Below are positions 50,522-61,337 of a DNA stretch of 64,000 bases, in pieces; position 1 is the first letter of the stretch, and every line of letters begins with the position of its first letter. The position numbers were made by a program, and so were the translations under genes. The DNA lies in contig CANXME010002551.1 in the NCBI GenBank assembly GCA_948144175.1, positions 124,001 through 188,000 on the forward strand, written 5' to 3'. The DNA is from Closterium sp. NIES-65. Its lineage: Eukaryota; Streptophyta; Zygnematophyceae; Desmidiales; Closteriaceae. The notes under the pieces are model-generated. The model searched no databases. It was not told where the DNA came from and was given only the letters and a program-made list of their open reading frames with translations.

Positions 50522-52804
50522 ATGACGCCTATTAGCCATCTCGAAATTCCCCGGCCACACATCTGCAGCGCACTCCCTCGCCTTTCCTTTTTCCTCCTCG
50601 GAACAGCTCTCTCCCTACTGACGCATCATGTCTGCCTTCTCTCCGCGCAATCGTCCGCTGCCACATCGACAACCCCTCAATACGACAGTAAGCGTTCGAA
50701 GCTCATCCGAGGAGGCTTTTCCCGAATACCTCTCGTTGAGACGGACAGCCATATCCACTCGTCCCGCTTCTATCCCCGGCTCCTCAAGTCGTCCTCTCGA
50801 GACGAGCCCACATTCTGGCCGGAAGGCAGCGCGTCAGCCACAGACTTCTCCTCCGAAGCTTCCCCCACGCCGTACGTTCTGGACACTCCGGACTTGCTCC
50901 CCGAAGCGGACCCGAGTTTCGACTCCGGAAATCCGTTCTTCACTCCCAAAAAGCCCGTGATTTTCTCCATGCCGGACCCCGATCCCACTGCCTTCGTCAC
51001 GAATCCATCCGCGGTAGTGAGTGCCCCGACTGGGGTGAACGTGGATATCACAAGTGGCGCTCCGGGAAATGGCAACGGGATTCAACCTGCTTTCCCGCAG
51101 CCCGGTGCTGGTAACCAGGTAACCAGTAGCTTTCCCGCTCCGCGTCCCACTGGCACAATTTACAGCGTGCGGAGTTTTGGAGCCAAGGGAAACGGAGAGT
51201 CAGACGATTCCAATAGTTTTTTGGCCGCGTTCGCAGCAGCGTGCAACGCGTCTCTTGCTGCAGATGACGGCACCGCCCCTGCAACGATGCTCGTTCCAAG
51301 TGGATACACCTTCTACCTCACGCCTATTCAGCTGATCGGGCCTTGCGGGCCAGGAGGAGTGAATGTCCAGATTGACGGGAACATAACCGCACCTGAGAAG
51401 CTCTCTAGGTATCCGTCGTCATCCAGAAAGGGCATTTTCGCGTTTATTCAATTTGGGATGATCACGAACCTGACGGTGTTCGGCTCGGGGTTTATTGACG
51501 GGCAAGGGGAGTCGTTCTGGGAGAAAGGAGGCGACCGACCAGTGCTGGTGTATGTCTACATGTGCAACGGCACGAGCATTAGCGGCATCACCCTTCAGTA
51601 AGTCTTGCTGGTTCCCTATCCTTCGCATCATTTACTTCCTCATCTATCACACGGTCACGCTCAGCAGTACTATGCAATCTGACTCATGTCAATGACCCGC
51701 CGTATCACAGGAATGCACCATTTTTCCACCTGCAAGTTACTCGCTGCGTGGGAGTGAGGATCTTTGACTTCAAGACAAACACCCTGCAGAGAGCAGAAAC
51801 ACGGACGGGATTCATGTATCCGTGTCAACAAATGTTGATATTCGGAACTGCATTCTGGCGGGCGGTAAGTGGTTGAATAAGTTTTCAACATCACACCATC
51901 TCGTTATTGTCTTTGTAAGTACACGTAGCATAAACCACACCATCTCATTATTGTCTGTTCCAATGCAGGTGATGACAACATTGTTCTGTGGGACGGCGCG
52001 AGAGGAGTCAGCATCTCAAACATTACCGCCTTCAGCGGACATGGAATATCGTATGTCACCCGTACCCCAATGTTGGATGCCTCAATCACACCACCGTGTA
52101 TGGTCGTGGAATTGTTGTATTCCAGTGTCATGGTGTTCCTCACTTTCCTTCTATCGCAATAATGCGCAGAATTGGAGCACTTGGCAGTGGCAAGATATCA
52201 ACACTCTCCTGCGTTTCAGACGTGACTGTGAAGTCCGTCCGGTTCTTCAACACGAAGATAGGCCTACGCATAAAGACTTTCCAAGGTGGAACTGGTGCAG
52301 CGACTAACATTGCGTATGAGGACATCACAATGGAGGGGGTTCGGTACCCACTGGTTCTGGATCAGGTAAGTGAACTATCTGATTAATTCTGCTTATGCCA
52401 ACTTCGTCTCACTGTACAGCGGCATTGACAGTGATTCCTGTGGCTCCTTCAACTTGCAGTTCTACAATGGAGGGAGCTTGCTCTCGCGAAGCTCAGTAAA
52501 GTCCAAAAACGTCGCTATCTCGGGCGTTTCATTCTCGAACATCCACGGCACAACCATTGGAGACGAGGGTGCTGTTTTTCGTTGCAGCAAGACAGTACCT
52601 TGTACCAATGTGCGGCTCAGCAACGTTGACATAACCGCAGTAGGATCGCCCAGGCATCTGGTTCCGGTTTCAGACGACGTCTATGGTAAGGTAGGAGGAG
52701 ATTCTTCCTTGGCAATGGAAATTGAAAGTAAGGCTGACTCTGACGAGCTTGAGAGGATACAGAAACTAGTGACCGCTTGTGCCTCGCAGCCCCTCGTTTA
52801 CTAA
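50522..52804 (+). CDS. Secreted polygalacturonase (GH28), five exons, one apparent frameshift
   Basis: Exons: 50522-51597, 51711-51864, 51969-52050, 52170-52365, 52460-52804, all with GT-AG introns of 94-119 bp. The ATG at 50522 gives a signal peptide with core LSFFLLGTALSLL. A long Ser/Pro-rich region of about 180 residues precedes the GH28 domain (TIYSVRSFGAKGNGESDDSN). Catalytic landmarks are NTDGIHVS, GGDDNIVLW, SGHGISIGALG and GLRIKTFQGG, covering the NTD, DD, HG and RIK motifs. It would hydrolyse pectin in the cell wall. Exon 2 needs one extra base (or two fewer) between FDFKTN and NTDGIH, around 51790-51805. All other splice phases agree, so this is either a sequencing error or a disabling mutation. 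Confidence 0.9.
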
Positions 52805-53072
52805 CTGTCGCCTTGTGGAATAGCCGCTGACAGCCGATAGATTCCATAACTATAGCCAACGGCCGTGATGCTTCTTCACTGATTCCATAACCATAACCCA
52901 CTGATGCTTCTTACTGACATGACCAGTCAGTGAGATGAGAACCCACTGATGCTTCTTCACTGACAAGACCAGTCAGTGGATTTTCCTCCGTAGCCTCAGT
53001 ATTGTAGATAATGTACTTCCATAGTGGGTCGAAACGTCTGAAAAGCTTTATTTGAAGATACAATGTACAGCG
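52805..53072. repeat. Short direct repeats between two genes
   Basis: CCACTGATGCTTCTT(C)ACTGAC occurs twice (about 52898 and 52942), with a third partial match near 52867 and CCAGTCAGTG between. No gene. Confidence 0.5.
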
Positions 53073-53490
53073 TTAATCTTCCAAAACTATAAATTCGACT
53101 ACCAGTGCAGCAGATCCAAAACTCTCTGGACGGCATCCTGGACGTTTTTTGCGATCTTCTTGCAGCTTGCTTTGTGTGGCAAGAGTATCTTGTTTAATTC
53201 GTTCGAGCTCTCTGCCGATGTCAATTCCTTCGTAATTGAGAGAACTGAAAGAGTTAACGCTCATGTTAGTCGTCAAATTGGCAGTGAAAATCCTTGGTGC
53301 TTGACATGACGCCAGATGGCACTTACTCTATGTCAGGCAGCAGACCTTCCATAGCGCTTTGAGTCTGATTCAACAGCTGCGAGATTAGATCTCGCGTGCT
53401 GTTGCCTACGCCGGCTTCTTGTGGAAGTTCTTCAGCGCTTTGGTCAACCATGCCTTCCTCAGGACACTCGATGACAGTTTCCAAGGCCAT
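53073..53490 (-). CDS. Small two-exon gene, unknown function
   Basis: Exon 1 53490-53327 and exon 2 53244-53073, joined by an 82-bp GT-AG intron (GTAAGT donor, TTTCAG acceptor), encode 111 residues starting MALETVIECPEEGMVDQS. The middle (NSTRDLISQLLNQTQSAMEG, ELERIKQDTLATQSKLQE) looks like amphipathic or coiled-coil helix. In exon 2 another frame gives KIAKNVQDAVQRVLDLLHW and a stop, which looks more protein-like than the in-frame tail. A one-base indel near the A run at 53145 is possible. It is convergent with the polygalacturonase gene. Family not recognised. Confidence 0.45.
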
Positions 53491-55597
53491 AGTGATGATC
53501 AAACCGATCAAATGAAGATCTGAGACAAAGGCGAATGTCGATCAGAGTTGCAGATGGAAGTTTGTAGTCCAGCAAATGTCAATCCCAAGAGTGGTTTGTA
53601 TCCTCGTTATGGAAGCCTCGATACAGCGGCTTTATTTAGAGTGATTTTCTCAGTGTTTGAAAATCATATTCTACGATGGGGTTGGTGTACCTGCTCTGCA
53701 CAACCTCCGATGTATACTTGACCCGAACAACATCTCTTCTCGGAATGGTGGAACCAGCGAGTGTCAGGGGATCAGTTCTTTGCCAAGTCAGCGACGAGTA
53801 ACAACAATTGCGAAGCAGAGATGTCTCGCCATCTTCGCCCATCGAAGCACCAATGTCAGTGGTGTATGGTCGCAGAATCCCAGATCTCAACCGCAGCTGC
53901 TTGCCTAGAACCAATATCAACGGCTAGGATTCACTTCCCTCCTAGTGCTTAGCTTCGAATTCAAACCATTGAGCTTGCCGCGTTCCAAACTGACACGATC
54001 ATTCTGCGTCTCCAGATCAGAAAACAATCGACGGTTTCTAGGTCATGAGTCCAACGTTCACCAGCGAAATCCCGCAGCTCCCGCCTTCGTCAACGGAATC
54101 TCGCTGAATAAAGTCGGTGTCGTTCGTCTTTAGTGAAAGGAGGGCGCAAGCGAATGGCGTACACATGGCATTTTTCTTTTCCCTTCACTGACCGGCAGAT
54201 TTATGTGCCACGCGGACGATTCTCAACCAGCCAGCGATGTGAAATCTCAAACCTCCCTGTCATGGGCAAACCATTCGCAGCCGTCGTCGCTGTTCGTCGT
54301 AAACCCAACGGAGCTGGTTAACCTGTACGCCAATGAGGAAATGGCTAGGATTGTCGTGCTGAAACACGCAAAAGGTCCGAACTGACGGCTGCGATCTGGG
54401 TTAGCCAGCACGTTTCAGACAAATCAGTGATTCTGGACGGTAGATCTGAAGAGGGTTGCTGTGAGGAAAGGAGAGGAGAGGCAGTTAGTGACCCCTCCGC
54501 CTCATTCCAGCGTCACCGTCGCCTCTCGCCTCATTCTCGCCTGAGCTTCGGATTTCACGGCGCTTTCGCCTCTTGCTCTCACTTTCTCATTTCTCGCTCA
54601 AGCTTCTTCTGCTCGTTTTCTTACAGCTCCTGCGACTGCGAAAAGGAGAGCCGTTAGGAAATCTTATTTCATTCTGCTCCAGGCCTGGCTTAATGTAGAA
54701 GCTGCGTCGGGAAGAGGAAATGGCGTGTCGGAAGAGGAAATCGCGCGTGAAGCCTGGAAACTTGACTACGAAAGAACAAGTGCGAGGATGGCGATTTTCG
54801 TGTGCAAGGTACGTCTGAGTGCGAGTGCTTTTTTCCACGTATCCGAGTTTTTCTTAGTTTGTGTAGCATGCTTTCGTTTTAGCGCACGCGAGGTTGTTCA
54901 GTGGCGCGTCTGACGTGATGACGACTGCATGTTGCAGGTTTGTTCCGACCGAGGCGACAAGTCGCTGAATGGGAAAAGATCAAATTGGGAAGGGAGACGA
55001 GCACGAGCAATGTCACCATCTCGTTCTTCGTGCGATTTCGGGGAGTGCATGCGAGTTACAGATTCCCTTCGTAGCAGCTCAGGTATTTGGCGAAGCCACA
55101 CCCGTACATAAAAGTCAATTTCGCAAATCAGTTTCCCGCATGTCAAGCGTTCGCTTTTCCGTTTCGCGTTTCAATCTTGATGAGCAAATTCACCGATCGA
55201 TTTCGTTCATAGTTGTCGCGTTTCAGTTTCCCGTTTCAACTCTGCAATACTAGATCCCGAATTTCAGTTTCGCGATCTAGTTGCAGATCGTTTTCGTATC
55301 ACAGTACGTTGTTTCGCGAGCTGATTCCCTGACGTACGTTTCCCGATCGATTTCACAGATAGTTGTCGCCGCGTCTTTCCACCCACTGCAGGCCGCCGCG
55401 CGTCACGCCGTTGCCCAACCTCCCGGACGGGTGCCACGCTGGTGGGTGCCGTGAACCTCTCTCTTCCGCCACACGCCGCTGCTCTCCACCCAACTCACCC
55501 ACATCTAAGATAAGCTAAGTACCCCGCCCTGCCTCTCTCCTTCCAACTCTCGCACTTTTGTTGCCTCTATTTTAGCATTTCGCACTTGTGTCGCTAT
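53491..55597. other. No supported gene; possible splice signals only
   Basis: About 2.1 kb. A GTACGT donor after an open stretch (54725-54810) and a TTGCAG acceptor near 54937 are visible. The short frames have no family resemblance and could be untranslated exon. I list no gene. Confidence 0.4.
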
Positions 55598-57090
55598 AGC
55601 TGCCTGTAGCACACCCGAGTCCAGCCCTTTTCTTTTAAGGTTCAGACTATATGGTACCCCCTTTGGTAGGTGCAATTTTTTTTACCCTGGTACGGTAAGG
55701 TAAAGGTCCCCGTTTCCCCTTGGGTGTGTTGCAGCAGCTATACCCCCCCTCCCGTACTTGCTACACCAATTTCCGTTTCTCGCATGTGACTCGACTGCGG
55801 TCCTCCTTGTTTCATCACCCCTCCCCCCATCCTTCCCGACCCCCTCGCCCGTTACACCTCCCTGTCCCCCAGTTCACCTGCTGCCCACTAGAACCTTCGT
55901 TCCAAACAATCAAGGAGCGTGGGTGTGGGACGCGAGGCGGAGGCAGCAGCAGGTCATTGTGGGCTGCGCAGCGCCTCTCAAACCACAGCGCGGATCAACA
56001 GATGAGTATCGCGCCACCACTGTCCCTCCCTTCGCCTGTATTCGATTTTTTTTTTCCGCGTGTTGTTTTGTTTGTTTCACATGCTTGCTGCCTCTTCACT
56101 CTAGCTGCCTGTAGCGCACCCAAGTCCCTCCCTTTCTGGTGAAGGGTCTGACTGTGAGGTACTCCCCTTGGTAGGTGCAAACTTTCAACCCCTCCCCTGG
56201 TACGGTAAGCAAAGTTCCCCCACTCCCCTTGGGTGTGCTACAGAAGCTATACCTCCCCTCCTCTGTTCGCATCTGCTCACGCGCACTCGTCTTTCTCTCC
56301 TCGCCTTTGCTCGTGATTCTAACGTCCACCACCCCCCTCCCTCGCCTCCTCTCCCCTCCCTGACTCTCAGCGCCTGCTGCTGCTGGGGACCATCGCTTTG
56401 CCACGCAAATGCGGTTCAATGGACGGGGGGCGAGGATGGCAGCAGCGGAGGCAGCAGCGGGTCGTGCTGAGCCCTCCAGCAAGCACGGGGTGAAGAAAGT
56501 GCAGATGAGTATCGCTTCACCTCCCACCCCGTTCTCAACTTCGACCGTTTTGCCATTTGTTGCTTCTCTTGCTTCCTGTTCTGCGGCCTCGTCACTCTAG
56601 CTGCCTCTAGCACACCCAAGCCCTCTCAATTTGGTGTCAGGTACTCCCCTTGGTAGGTAACCCCTGGTATGGTAAGGTAAAGATCCCCCACTCTTCTTGG
56701 GTGTGTTACAGAAGTTATACCTACCCTCCATTATTCACATCTAGTAACTTGTACTTGTCTCCCTCGGACTGGACATCTCCCCTCCCCCCTTGCCCATGAT
56801 TCCAGCATCCACCCACCCCTCCATCCCCTCCCTGACTCTCAGTGCCGGCTGCTGTTGAGGGCCATCGTGCTGCCTGCCGAGCGCTTCTCAATGGACATGG
56901 GGGCGAGGAGCCAGCAGCGGAGGCAGCAGCGGAGGCAGCAGCAGAGGCACCAGCGGAGGCACCAGCGTGTCGTCTTGGGCTCTCCAGACGAAAGTAAAGA
57001 TGAGTATCGTAGCACACCTGCCCTGCCTCTCTCCTCCCAACCCTCGTACTTGTGTTGCCTCTCATGTCTCGCTTGCATCATGCAGCAAAC
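55598..57090. repeat. Three diverged tandem copies of a unit of about 500 bp
   Basis: Units start at about 55598, 56102 and 56598 with TAGCTGCC TGTAGC(A/G)CACCC. Each then has TACTCCCCTTGGTAGGT, CTGGTACGGTAAG, a TTGGGTGTG(T/C)T(A/G)CAG block, a CAGCAGCGGAGGCAGCAGC-type block and GATGAGTATCG. Copies differ by many substitutions and indels. The TGGTACGGTAAG and GTGTGTTACAG blocks look like a 5' and a 3' splice site, so the unit may be a duplicated exon or intron piece. No shared protein frame was found. Confidence 0.75.
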
Positions 57091-59139
57091 TCTCTCCTTT
57101 ACTGCCGTCTGTCAACTCAGAGACCTCCCTCCCCCAAGGTAGCAAGGTAGCAGGTACGTGCTCAGGTATTTGGTTTAGTGTGGTTCAGCTGGTATGAGGT
57201 CTCTCGGGTGTGCCACTGCCGCAGTCCATTCATGCACGCATCACTCTTGTGATTTCTTCTCCTCTCTTTCTCACTGTAATCACTCTTTCGTTTCCTCATT
57301 GCCTCCCCCACTCCTCTGCTCTCCAATCACACCCATGTCATCCTCTCACCTGCCCTCCCCTCAGGAAAGGAGGGAGCATAGTTGGCGCAACAATGGAGGG
57401 GAGGGCAGCAGAGAAGGGAAAGGGGAGGGGAGGTAAAGATAAGGCAACAGCCCTGTCAGCGGCTGTCAGCCCCACAACAGAGGAGGGAGCAGAGTGGCTA
57501 TGCGTGTGCACACAGGCTGTGGCTGGTGGGAGGGTTGCTTAGCTAGAGTTGCGGCAGCAGGGGCGGGGAAGGCGGCAGAGCGATAACTGCAGGAGAAGGG
57601 GAGGGGAGGGAGGGATGAGGCAACAGCCCTGTCAGCGGCTCTTCATCTGCCAGTGAAGTCACTCCTCCTCATATTCGTCCCTCACCTTTGCTTGCTCCGC
57701 ATTGTTCATACTCCTGCTTTCTCTTTGCCTCTGAAACTTTCGCCACTGGTTGGGGCCCGGCTCACAAGCCACAGACTTTCTCTCTGCCTTCAGGTAAGCC
57801 CTCAGGCTCAGGTTCAGGTTTAGCGTACAGCCCCTCAGGTTCAGGTTCAGGTTACCTCCTTAGGTCCCGTTGGAGTCTGTGCCTTGTTGCTCCTGCCCCG
57901 TCCAGTGGCCCTTTCCCTCTCTCGCCCCTGCCTAAGGGGTGGGCTTGGCCTCTCAAGGTACGTCAGCCTCTCTCTTGCCTCATCCCTCATTCTGCTCTTC
58001 ATTCCGCCTTCTCGTTTCCCTCAGCTTTAGTTGTTTTCTCTGTGCAACTCAGTTACTCGTAATTCCCCCCTTTCTTCCCTCCTTACCAGATCGTGCAAGG
58101 GAGTAATCTGCTGGTGCTTCAGTCTTCAGCTGCCCTCTGCTCGCTCTCACACAATCAGCTAAGTGTCCCTTCCTCCATGCCCTCGCCCTTGCTGCTGCCA
58201 TTTCGTTTGTCGCATCTGCTTTCGCACCCTTCCTCTTGAAGCAGTGCCACTCGCTAGGTCCGCCTCACATGCCACAGACCCCCCAACTCCAGGTAACCCC
58301 TCAGGTGTAGATCAGGTGGAAATAACCCCTTCAGGTGCAGGTAACCCCTTCAGGTGCAGGTACCCTCTCAGGTTCACCCCTTGGGGTCTGTGCTTTGTGG
58401 CTTGGCCTCCACCAGTGGCCCCTCCCTGCTCTCGCCTTGCAAACTCTCTTCTCGCTCTTGCACTCTCACCCTTCCTCCCCTTGCTGCCCACTGACCAGCT
58501 CTGCGTGTGTGCTTGCAGGTGGAGAGGAGGGGTGGGGGTCAACACCGACGCTCCCTCACGACGCCCCTCCCCTGTGGCCGTGCAGGTACCCGTGGGGATA
58601 GTAGGGAGGCAGCACTGCCAGTCGCTGCCACAAGGGAGAGTATCGGGGTGGGCTTGGCCTCTCAAGGTACGTCACCTGCCCTCTTGCCCTCTTTCTGTTC
58701 TTCAGTTTTGCCTTCTCGATTTCATCAACTTCTGTTTTGTTTTTCCTTCTCTGGTCTAGCCAACTCACTTGCTTTTACTTCCCCCCTTTCGTCTGCTTCC
58801 ACCCCCCTCGCCTGTGGGGTGCAGGTGCCTGTCTGTGGGGATGGGAGCGGGGCAGCTCTGCCAGTCGCTGCCACAAGGGAGAGTATCGGGTTGGGCTTGG
58901 CCTCTCAAGGTACGGCGCCTCCCCTTTTGCCCTCAACCCTCTCTTTTTGTGCTCTGTAGTTGCGCCTTCTCTTTCTCGTCAACTTCAGGTCATTGATTTC
59001 TCTAGTCCAGCCTATTCACTTTCTTTTACTTTCCCCCTATTCTTCTGCCCCCACCCCTGCAGGCCACTGGGCATCGAGAGAAGACTGTAGCAGAGAAGCT
59101 GAGTAGCAGACCAGCAGCAGCAGTTGTAGCAGCAGAAGC

Positions 59140-59172
<33 letters not shown>

Positions 59173-59634
59173 GGGGGTTTAGAGACAGGCTAGGTTAGGT
59201 CAAGTCGTGAGCGAGGAGTGGTATGGTATCAGGTAAGGTATGGAAATCTGATCCCCTCCTCTTTTTCTCCCTCCCCACCCCTCTTTGCAGCCTGAGTATG
59301 GATGGAGCACTGGAGCAAGGGCAGGACAGAGGCATCTCTCTTTTCATCCTCACTTCCCCCTCCCTTTCTCCCTCCCGCTGCCCCCCTCCCCACTTTCCAG
59401 CACAGTCGATGCAGCCTGAGGGAGAGAGGGAGCCATCGCACTACCCTGCCCCCCCCCCCTCCCCCCCTCCTCCTCCTCCCTCCCCCCCTCCTCCTCCTCC
59501 CTCCCCACTTCCCAACACCCTGAGGCAACATGGCGCTCTGCATGGCTGTGGTAGGTAGAGGAAAGAGGCATGGGGTGAAGGGGAGAGTGGGGAGGCGGTG
59601 GGAAGCATGGGAGCAAGTGGGCAGGTCACTCTCT
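57091..59634. other. Pyrimidine-rich region with local duplications, no supported gene
   Basis: Contains a CAGGTTCAGGTT tract (57805-57860), at least three copies of a block GGGCTTGGCCTCTCAAGGTACG (about 57944, 58648 and 58894; the last two within a roughly 245-bp duplication that includes CCAGTCGCTGCCACAAGGGA), and a CAG run (59133-59170). Repeated exon-like and AAGGTACGT donor-like pieces recall a decayed duplicated gene, but no protein family is visible. Confidence 0.5.
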
Positions 59635-59885
59635 CAGGGGCAGCATCCTCTAGGGATGTGCCTTGCGGGTCGGGGTGTGGTGGGTGGAATCTGCGCGGCA
59701 CGGCACTCGGTGCTCAAGTAACTAACCTGACGTTAAGGCTTAATGGGCACCGTCAGAGTCGACCGGCCGGCGACTCTGGTTCGCGTCAGCTCTAGCTACG
59801 CCAGGGGCAGGATTTGAGTCTTGGGCTGGAAGCAATTTTCCACTACCACACCTCGCCCTTCAAGGCACAGCCCCTGGGGGTGCTG
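59635..59885. repeat. Candidate foldback element with imperfect inverted ends
   Basis: Left arm CAGGGGCAGC...GTGCCTTGCGGGTCGGGGTG pairs imperfectly with right arm (reverse complement) CAGGGGCTGTGCCTTGAAGG...GGTGTGGTAGTGGAA. Between them lies a perfect hairpin CAGAGTCG-ACCGGCCGG-CGACTCTG (59754-59778). No target duplication was found. Confidence 0.45.
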
Positions 59886-60104
59886 TTTCCGAAGGGGAGT
59901 GGGCTGTCTGCTGCTTCTACTGCTGGCAGTTAAGTTGGAGGGGATGAGTGGGCTGGATGTGATGGTTGGGCTAGGTGGTATGGTAGTGAGTGGCTGTGGG
60001 GATGGCAGTGGCATATGATGAGCCGTATGGCACTGATGCCACCTGTGTGAATCATGATGGTGGAGAAAGGGGCTGAGTCCCTTGGGTGGCACATGATGGG
60101 ACGG

Positions 60105-60515
60105 ATGGCACTGATGCCACCTGTTGTTGCATGGGCGTGATGCTCATGCTTGGCTTGTTGGGGGCACATGATAAGTTGCACTGATGCCACCCTAAAGGAT
60201 GGAAGCATGATGCTCATGCTTGGCTGGTTGGGGGCACATGATGAGTTGCACTGATGCCACCCTTAAGCGTGGAAGCATGATGCTCTTGCTTGGCTGGTTG
60301 GGGGCACATGATGAGTTGCACTGATGCCACCCTTCAGCATGGAAGCATGATGCTCATGCTTGGCTGGTTGGGGGCACATGATGAGTTGCACTGATGCCAC
60401 CCTAAAGCATGGAAGCATGATGCTCATGCTTGGCTGGTTGGGGGCACATGATGAGTTGCACTGATGCATTTAAGCATGGAAGCATGATGCTCATGCTTGG
60501 CTGCATGGGGGCTCA
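60105..60515. repeat. Tandem repeat of about 70 bp, five to six copies
   Basis: Unit contains GGGGGCACATGATGAGTTGC, ACTGATGCCACCCTTAAGC and GGAAGCATGATGCTCATGCT, then TGGCTGGTT. Copies at about 60168, 60234, 60300, 60366 and 60432 are highly similar; the outer ones are degraded. Confidence 0.9.
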
Positions 60516-60535
60516 TGGAGGCGTGCTGCTCATGA

Positions 60536-60690
60536 GTGGGTGAAAGGGGCTGAGTCCCTTAGGGTGGGTGAGAGCAAGTGAAAGGGGCTGAGTCCCCTTG
60601 GGTGGGTGAGAGCAAGTGAAAGGGGCTGAGTCCCCTTGGGTGGGTGAGAGCAAGTGAAAGGGGCTGAGTCCCCTTAGGTGGGTGATCATG
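60536..60690. repeat. 39-bp tandem repeat, four copies
   Basis: Unit GTGAAAGGGGCTGAGTCCCC followed by TTGGGTGGGTGAGAGCAA. Each unit contains the near-palindrome GGGGCTGAGTCCCC. A single unlinked copy of the core lies at about 60070. Confidence 0.9.
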
Positions 60691-60699
60691 ATGTTGATG

Positions 60700-61337
60700 C
60701 TTGGTTGATGGTACATGATAAGCTCTATGGCACTGGTGCCACCTGTTGCATGAGAGCATGACTGGTGGCACATGACGGAATGATCAAGTTGGAGGAAAAG
60801 CCAATGATATTGGGTACAAACCAAAGGGTCGGAGAAGGGTGGAATAGAATATGCAGGAGCGTTGTGGAGAGGTAGCTTGGTGGACGGATTCGTGTGATAG
60901 TGTTGGTGGGATGGCACCTACCACCCACCTAGTTGTCTTAGGGTACATTCCGCTGTGGACACATGTCCCAAACGATGTGTCCCAATCGTTTCTACCACAC
61001 TGCATCGTATTACACCAAATTGCACCCTAGTTTCAAAATTTTCGCGTCTCTGGTTTAGTTCGGTTCGGAGCGGTACACTCTATTGGGACCAGGCCTTTTT
61101 TTTTGGTTTTGGAGCACTCTTGTTTCCAAAGGCGTTTTTGGCCTAACCCTTAAATCCAGAGTGGCCGCACTGCTCTTAAATGTCAGTATAACACGTGCTG
61201 TCAATTTAAAAACCCTGTTACTTCAGAGTAACTTTCATCTATAACCCTGGTGGTTACCCATTGTTTGCTATAGCTGTTGCACTGCCAGAATTATTGAATT
61301 TTTTAAACTTTGTACACAATGACCTACTACCACAAGC
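60700..61337. other. No gene recognised
   Basis: Unique sequence between the tandem repeats and the hAT transposase remnant. No coding or RNA feature supported. Confidence 0.5.

Noticed and set aside
54427..54913. Possible exons with a GTACGT donor
   Set aside because: Splice-like signals exist, but the peptides show no family resemblance and no consistent start or partner exon could be assigned.
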